A stretch of DNA of 12,315 nucleotides, taken from contig JABUQX010004803.1 in NCBI GenBank assembly GCA_015478945.1, positions 15,001 through 27,315 on the forward strand, read 5' to 3'. Below are positions 6,865-12,315 of the stretch, piece after piece. The DNA comes from Trachelipus rathkii. Its lineage: Eukaryota; Arthropoda; Malacostraca; Isopoda; Trachelipodidae. A program made the position numbers and the translations under genes. The notes below the pieces were generated by a model that was not told the DNA's origin, made no database searches, and worked only from the letters and a program-made list of their open reading frames with translations. How positions within the stretch are numbered: position 1 is the stretch's first letter; the number at the start of each line of letters is the position of its first letter.

Positions 6865-7800
6865 CTAACAATAAACAATAAATTTATTAATAAAAATAGA
6901 AGCAAGTTTAGCTTGCAACCAAATCACGGTCCTCATTCAGATGCGATGTTAAATAAACTAAATTAAATAAAAACAAAATTTAATACAAATTATAAATATC
7001 AAAAAAGTTTTTGAAAAGATTTATAGTAAAAAAAAATCTTCAAACATGTACATTTTAAATTGATAGGACGACGACCACTAATAAGCATTAATATATATAT
7101 ATACATATAATATTAAATAATTATATATATATATATACAAGAATATAATTAATGATTAAAAAAAATAAAACAGACAAGATAAATAATATATAAAAATAAT
7201 AGATATTATAATGATAGATATTTTATAAAGTACGAAATATTAAGAAAGAGAGTAAAATTATATATATACAGTAACGATCGAGTTTACTTCTAGATTAGAA
7301 TTGATAAGTTATTAATAACACAGACTAATAACAATATCATTTAAAAAAACCAGAATATTAAACTAAATAATATAATTAATAATCTTTAAATTAAATATAA
7401 CATTACAATAGAAGTTCACAAACAAATTTACCTTTTTAAATAGATATAAAAAAAAAAAGAAATTAATTTAAATATAATATATTATTTAATCAGAAATATA
7501 GAAATAACGAAATTTACAAATAGAATAATTAAAATAGTTAATTATGAGCAAGGGGAGAATATATAGAGAATAAAACGTATATAATACACTGAGATATATA
7601 TGACATTGCACAGTAACTTCAGGAAAGAACTCCAAGAATTTAAATATCTCTGTATTAAAACTTTACATAAAATACCAATTCATTTATATATATATCTTGT
7701 ATGTCTTTATACATGTATAGCTACGATGTGCTCAAGATCTAATAATTAACCACTCCGAAATAAAGTCACATATGGAACATAGAGGTAATTGACACGTACA
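6865..7800. other. Gene-free AT-rich flank
   Basis: I see no gene or gene remnant. The stretch is strongly A+T rich with short (TA)n runs (7090-7137, 7685-7695) and many stops in all frames. The first 100 bases contain a small inverted repeat, GCAAG and CTTGC, near 6902-6917. No Polinton terminal inverted repeat or target duplication is recognisable, so the right end of the element cannot be placed. Confidence 0.6.
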
Positions 7801-9780
7801 CCAAAATTCCGCTCAGTCATAGATGATAGAAGACCTGCTGGAGGAAAGAATAAGATCGTCCAGCGAAAGTACTGAAGTTACAACAGATTAATCTAAAGCC
7901 ATCTGGAATTAATCTGAAGATAGAGAGATATATATGAATGAAATATTCAGCAACATCAATAGTGTCTAGTGAGAATCGTTTAAAACAGTAGATGCAGGAT
8001 AAGATCAAATCAATCAGCCGAAAGATGATTGTACTAAATAATCGAAATGCCAATTGATTTGAGAAAGAGATACGAGCAGAGGTGGTGATATTCCTTGAGA
8101 GAAATAGAAGAGCAAGGGCGCGCGGGAGCGGGTGGAGTGACAAACAGGGCAACCCATCATAACGAATGAAGACAAACGTGCAAACGTGGTTACAATAGCC
8201 GTAAAAGGAGCGAGCGACCAGCGAAGCTCAGATAGGTACTGGAACATATAATCATCTAAACTGCGCAGATTGAGTAAAGTAAACCACCCATGCGAGCCAA
8301 GGAATGCGCCAGAAACAATGCTACGGAATAGTCAGGATGGAGACTTAAAGCACAATATGCAGACGGCAGAAAGGAATGGGAGGGCTAAATAATAATCAAG
8401 CCTCGAGCGGGATGGAGTTAGTGGTAGAACAATTCGCTGCGTCAAACAAAAGGCAAAAATGCGATAGTACGATCGTATGCAGACAAATTGCTGCTACAAC
8501 ATGAAGGAAAGACGCGTGGCCAGTGAGCGCCATGACATAGGACGTGACACAGAATCAGAGATAGCCGTGAGAAAAACGACTTCATCTCATGTCTCCCAGG
8601 TTAAGATATATATAGAGGCAAAAACAAAAGAAACTTAAGGATAAAGACGGGAAAAATATAAAAAAAGGAAGAAAGATAGAACGAAATAAGAATGATATTA
8701 TATGCAATGATCATAAAGAAAGGGTAGAGGATATATAGATTAGTATCTGAGTTTATGAGTAATCTCATAGATATTGACGTCTACTCTTAGAAGAATAGAC
8801 AGAAAGAAAAGAGCTGCATTCTGAGCTAGAAATATAACTAGATTTTCAGACCTAAGGATGATAACCCAAATTTGTGAGATAGATACACCGATTGGCGAGT
8901 GATTATAAGAAAGGAACTGATCTCAGTTAGATCCGGATGATCCATGCTAGCGTGAGCAGCACAACCCGGCCGCTACTGGCGTATACTGAAGTTAACGACT
9001 GTGCGAGCCAGCGTCCGGCGAGTCTCTACGATCACAAACAAGACGAGGCCCCTGAAGCGTAGATTGCAGCGGCGAGACCGGTGTAATATTTGGTGAATTA
9101 CTAAACACAGAGCGAGTAGCGAGAAAGAGAGAATTCCCGAAGGGAAGAAGAGCAGACGATACCAGTGCTCGAGGAGACTCCTCTTCACCGTTGTAGTGAG
9201 AGGTACACCAGGAGAAGGCACGCGGAGTATGACCAGTGGCGCCAACACAAGAAAGGCGAGATCCGAACCTATGGACGTACAGTGGCGGCGCGATCGCATG
9301 ATAAGAAAGTGCTGTCGCCCCCGGGACCCTAAAACCCGTGCCAGGAGGGAATAGAGATCAGACCTGTACAGATGCAGTTAAGCCTCGAAAAGTAATAAAC
9401 GTATACGAACCATACTTGAGAATAGACGTGAGACTTACTGAGTAGAAATGGAGCGTACATTTTTATGCATAAAGACGATAGTAGACAATAAGAATTTAGT
9501 AGAACTTGTGTCACAGTTCGACAGCTAAAGTGACGAGATAATACGGTTATAAAATACAGATAAGTTAAATGAGAACTCACATAAAAGGACATAGAAAAGA
9601 GTACATAATATTAATGTTTCGAACCAATCTTAACAAATGATAGGAGGGAAAATTGAAGATTAAGGAGAGTCTCTACACAGCATACTATCACAAAGATAAA
9701 GGCCAACGATGTTTTTTACGAATTCACTGGAAAGATAGAAATTAAATAATTGGATTTTCTATTAAACAAACGTATACGTT
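7801..9780. other. Gene-free purine-rich stretch of mixed composition
   Basis: Base composition is more balanced than in the flanks and the plus strand is visibly purine-rich. Minus-strand open frames of 77-111 codons exist (for example 8973-9299 and 7817-8152), but their products are rich in leucine, serine and arginine without any motif, as expected when purine-rich DNA is read on the other strand. I see no gene, RNA or repeat. Confidence 0.55.
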
Positions 9781-9790
9781 GTTAAGACTT

Positions 9791-10060
9791 TTAAATAATA
9801 ATAAGAAATAATAAAAAATAATAAAAATAATACAATAATATAATAATAAATAATAAAGTATATATATAAAGTATAAATATAGAAATTATATTAATAATAA
9901 ACAAATAATATAATTAAATGTAATAATAAATAAATAAGAAAATATGAAGAATAATAAAAATAAAATAATATAATAAATAAAGATAAATGAGAAATAATTA
10001 ATGAAAAATATAATTAATAATTTATTAATAAGAAAACAATAACTAATTAAATTTTCGAAA
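9791..10060. repeat. TAA/TAAA-rich low-complexity DNA
   Basis: Degenerate TAA, TAAA and TATA units fill the interval with almost no C. It has the look of a decayed trinucleotide/tetranucleotide repeat. Confidence 0.75.
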
Positions 10061-10101
10061 GAAACTGAGAGAGAAATGATAAATAGTATGGATTATAGAA
10101 G

Positions 10102-10147
10102 AGTTAACCATGAGATAGTGAGAATAATAATAGTTAACAATGAGATA
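10102..10147 (+). repeat. Short direct repeat, 30-bp period
   Basis: AGTTAACCATGAGATA (10102-10117) and AGTTAACAATGAGATA (10132-10147) match at 15 of 16 positions. The only difference is C versus A. This is a minor local duplication. Confidence 0.6.
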
Positions 10148-10159
10148 TACTAGATAACT

Positions 10160-11270
10160 ATGCATTAAATTAAAATGCAGAATATAAATGACTAGTAAAG
10201 AAATAAAGAGACTAAAGTGAAGGAGCGTAAACGCTTATTAACTGAGCACATAACGGGATTTGAGACATCATAAATAGGAGTATAATTGCGAGAGTATAAA
10301 GCTAATGAATTATTACCTGATAATATTGACATTCATGACTATTAGGAGGGTTGTATAAACGAGATGTTTGATATGCATGTAAGTAAAGTACTTAAGAAAA
10401 AATAGTGATAAAGCAATAAAAGACGAAGTAAAGCCTAAATAGAGGATGAAAGAGCGATAATAAAAGAGGAATGATATAAAGCTTAATTAATTCACACTAT
10501 ACTAGTAGATAGTTGTTAGAATAGTACTGAGAACAATTGCTGGCAGTGAATATGAGGATTAATTACTGTGATTCACCGACTTGTATGATAATATAGATAA
10601 GGAGTTGATGAGTATATAAATGTAAATAGATATTGTAAATGCTGTAAATAAGAAGATTAAACAATGCTGGTCCGCGGCAAATTGAAGGGAAACAGGTGGA
10701 CCCCGCGAGCATGAAAAAAAGGGAAGGGGGAGGCAGGGAGGTGAGAGAGGAACAAAAGTTGCGCAGCGGAGCAGAAGCGCAGACCGTGGAAGATAAGAGA
10801 GTGCTAGCCAAAAGACCAATCTACTGAAGACAGAAGGGCTGGGCGTGGTATCGGCAATCGAGAAACGATCAAAAAAAGAAAAGAATAACAAAGGTCACGG
10901 GGTAAAAGCATGTGCTAAGCGGATGTGTGTCAAGCGAGCGGTAGTTGGCGGTGCTATTCAGAGAAGCTGAAGAGGAAGGGTTATAGAACTGGAGGTTCGC
11001 AGCCTCCTCGAGAAAAACACAATCAGGTTAGCTTTACTTTACTATACAAACGATGACCCCGGAAGGTAAAGGGAAAAGCAATGCAAAGAGGTCCGAAAGA
11101 GGGTGAGAACGTAAGTTTTAACGGCTTCAAAGTAAAGATGGAGGAAAGTGAAGGCAAAACGGAAAAGCCTGACTGAATTCGTGAGCCGCGTAGCATGCGA
11201 TACGAAAAGGCAGGCGGAAAAGATACAGACGAGAACCGACGCAAGAATCCGCGAGAGGCCTAAAATATAG
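10160..11270. other. Gene-free stretch
   Basis: The first part, to about 10550, is A+T rich. The rest, about 10660-11260, is richer in G and again purine-biased on the plus strand. Minus-strand open frames of up to 110 codons here (10559-10891) have no recognisable domains and an unnatural serine/leucine/phenylalanine bias. I see nothing else. Confidence 0.5.
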
Positions 11271-11278
11271 AAGCCATT

Positions 11279-11393
11279 CTACACCCACAAACAAATCAGA
11301 ATAAAACAACAAGCAAAGACAAACAATAAACAACAACCAAGTGAACACACCAAACACACACCCACGCAACAGAAAGAAAAAACCAAAATAGAC
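11279..11393 (+). repeat. C+A-rich low-complexity stretch
   Basis: The plus strand is almost entirely A and C with rare G and T (CAAACA, ACACACC, CCACGCAAC units). It resembles an interrupted CA/CAAA repeat. Confidence 0.65.
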
Positions 11394-11589
11394 GATGAGC
11401 GAATAACCTTACGTATTAGAAACATAAAAATATGTCGTGACCTATATACATAGTGAAGGTGCTTCATGCGTTGTGGATGTTGTTGGCATTGATTGGCTGT
11501 GACATAGATGAGAAAATATCTGATCCTCAGCCGTGTGATCCGCCTTGTTGTAGCATCTGATTCTCGATAATCAAACGTCAAACTAGCTG

Positions 11590-11605
11590 TTGATTGATTG
11601 ATTGA
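11590..11605 (+). repeat. (TTGA)4 microsatellite
   Basis: Four perfect TTGA units occur in an otherwise unremarkable gene-free stretch between about 11400 and 11650. Confidence 0.9.
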
Positions 11606-11649
11606 GCAATGTATAGATTAGGAATATAGCATGCTTGCTTAATGTCACG

Positions 11650-12170
11650 AAGCTGACCAACTGATAGATGATTAGAGATAGAATTTTAGTGTAAACAAAT
11701 AAGTGAGAAAAGAAGAAAAAGAAAAGAAAATGAACAAAAAAAATGAGAAGGAAGTGAAAAAATTTCAGAAAGAGAATTAAACCAAAACTATATCAATAAG
11801 CTTCTAGTGAGATATTAAAAATCATAAAGACAAGAGACAATATAAAATAAACCTAAACAACATAAGTAACATAAATCATAATACATATATAAAATAATAA
11901 TACATAAATAAAATAAAAATAAATAATAACGAATAAAATAATACCTAATCGCTACACCTCTAATAAATAAATAAATAAAAAATAAACCACTAATCACCTA
12001 TACTTACCTAAATTTTGAAACAAACTAATCCGTAAATAAATAAATAAATATAATATAATATAATAGTAATAGATAATAGATAAATAATAAATATAATAAT
12101 AATAATAAATAATAATTAAATTATATAATAAAATAAATAATTAAAATAATAATATAATGAATATACCAAA
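11650..12170. repeat. A-rich and TAAA/TAA low-complexity DNA
   Basis: It begins with a GAAA-rich segment (about 11700-11760) and continues as ATAA, TAAATAAA and (TAA)n units, densest at 12030-12160. No gene is seen; the 60-codon minus frame at 11815-11997 encodes only a tyrosine/leucine/phenylalanine-rich product of repeat DNA. Confidence 0.7.
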
Positions 12171-12210
12171 GAAGACTAGATTGAAATATGCGTTTGGTGT
12201 CTTGCGTAAA

Positions 12211-12315
12211 TCTAACTCTCTCTCCTCTTCTCTGATTCCCTACTTCTTCATCTCTATATCTTATCTACTCTCCTCGTCATCATCTACATCTATCTACTTC
12301 TCTCTCTCATCTCTT
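12211..12315 (+). repeat. Pyrimidine-only end (CT/TCT/ATC units)
   Basis: Only two G occur in 105 bases. CT, TCT, CATC and CTAC units alternate up to the window edge. This is a polypyrimidine simple repeat and reverses the purine bias of the preceding kilobases. Confidence 0.85.

Noticed and set aside
7817..9592. Minus-strand frames of 77-111 codons
   Set aside because: Leucine/serine/arginine-rich translations of purine-rich DNA without domains, promoters or neighbours; long frames are expected because stop codons are rare on the pyrimidine-rich strand.
10559..11581. Overlapping minus-strand frames of 73-110 codons
   Set aside because: Several overlap one another in different frames, and none shows a recognisable domain.

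Overview
The window looks like animal (probably invertebrate) nuclear DNA carrying the decayed remains of a Maverick/Polinton element, the endogenous double-stranded DNA virus-like group that includes adintoviruses. The evidence is a one-directional cluster of minus-strand genes with a Polinton-type gene set. It holds an A32/FtsK-type packaging ATPase, a retrovirus-type integrase, an F54H12.2-like double jelly-roll major capsid protein, a second capsid-type protein with an FYLTLPS amino end, a very basic pX/core-like protein, and three small or uncharacterised proteins. There are no bacterial-style features. Long (AT)n microsatellites and metazoan TATA plus initiator promoters point to an animal host; I cannot name the species.

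Layout in transcription order (minus strand, right to left). At 6729-6104 is the ATPase, broken by a TAG codon and a frameshift. At 6104-5778 is an intact 108-residue basic protein. At 5778-4890 is an uncharacterised protein with a disrupted 3' part. At 4884-3899 is a gene-free stretch of (AT)n microsatellite, a retroposon-like tail and a T28 tract. At 3735-2724 is a heavily frameshifted integrase. At 2625-1681 is the FYLTLPS-type capsid protein, frameshifted. At 1679-1503 is an intact 58-codon gene. At 1494-1066 is the intact basic core protein. From 963 to the left edge runs the major capsid protein, with many frameshifts and cut by the window edge. No family-B DNA polymerase, adenain-like protease or terminal inverted repeat is visible, so this is only part of an element.

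The genes form a virion-assembly set (capsid, second capsid protein, core protein, packaging ATPase) plus an integration enzyme. Expression signals survive. The major capsid, core and ATPase genes each have a TATA box beginning exactly 32 bases upstream of a CATT-type initiator. Two junctions downstream of the ATPase are TAATG stop-start overlaps, which suggests ATPase, 108-residue protein and the next protein were read from one transcript.

The right part, 6865-12315, holds no gene I can support. It is A-rich to purine-rich low-complexity DNA with TAA/TAAA repeats, a C+A-only stretch and a pyrimidine-only end. The many single-base frame breaks could be true decay or uncorrected long-read indels; the sequence alone does not decide.
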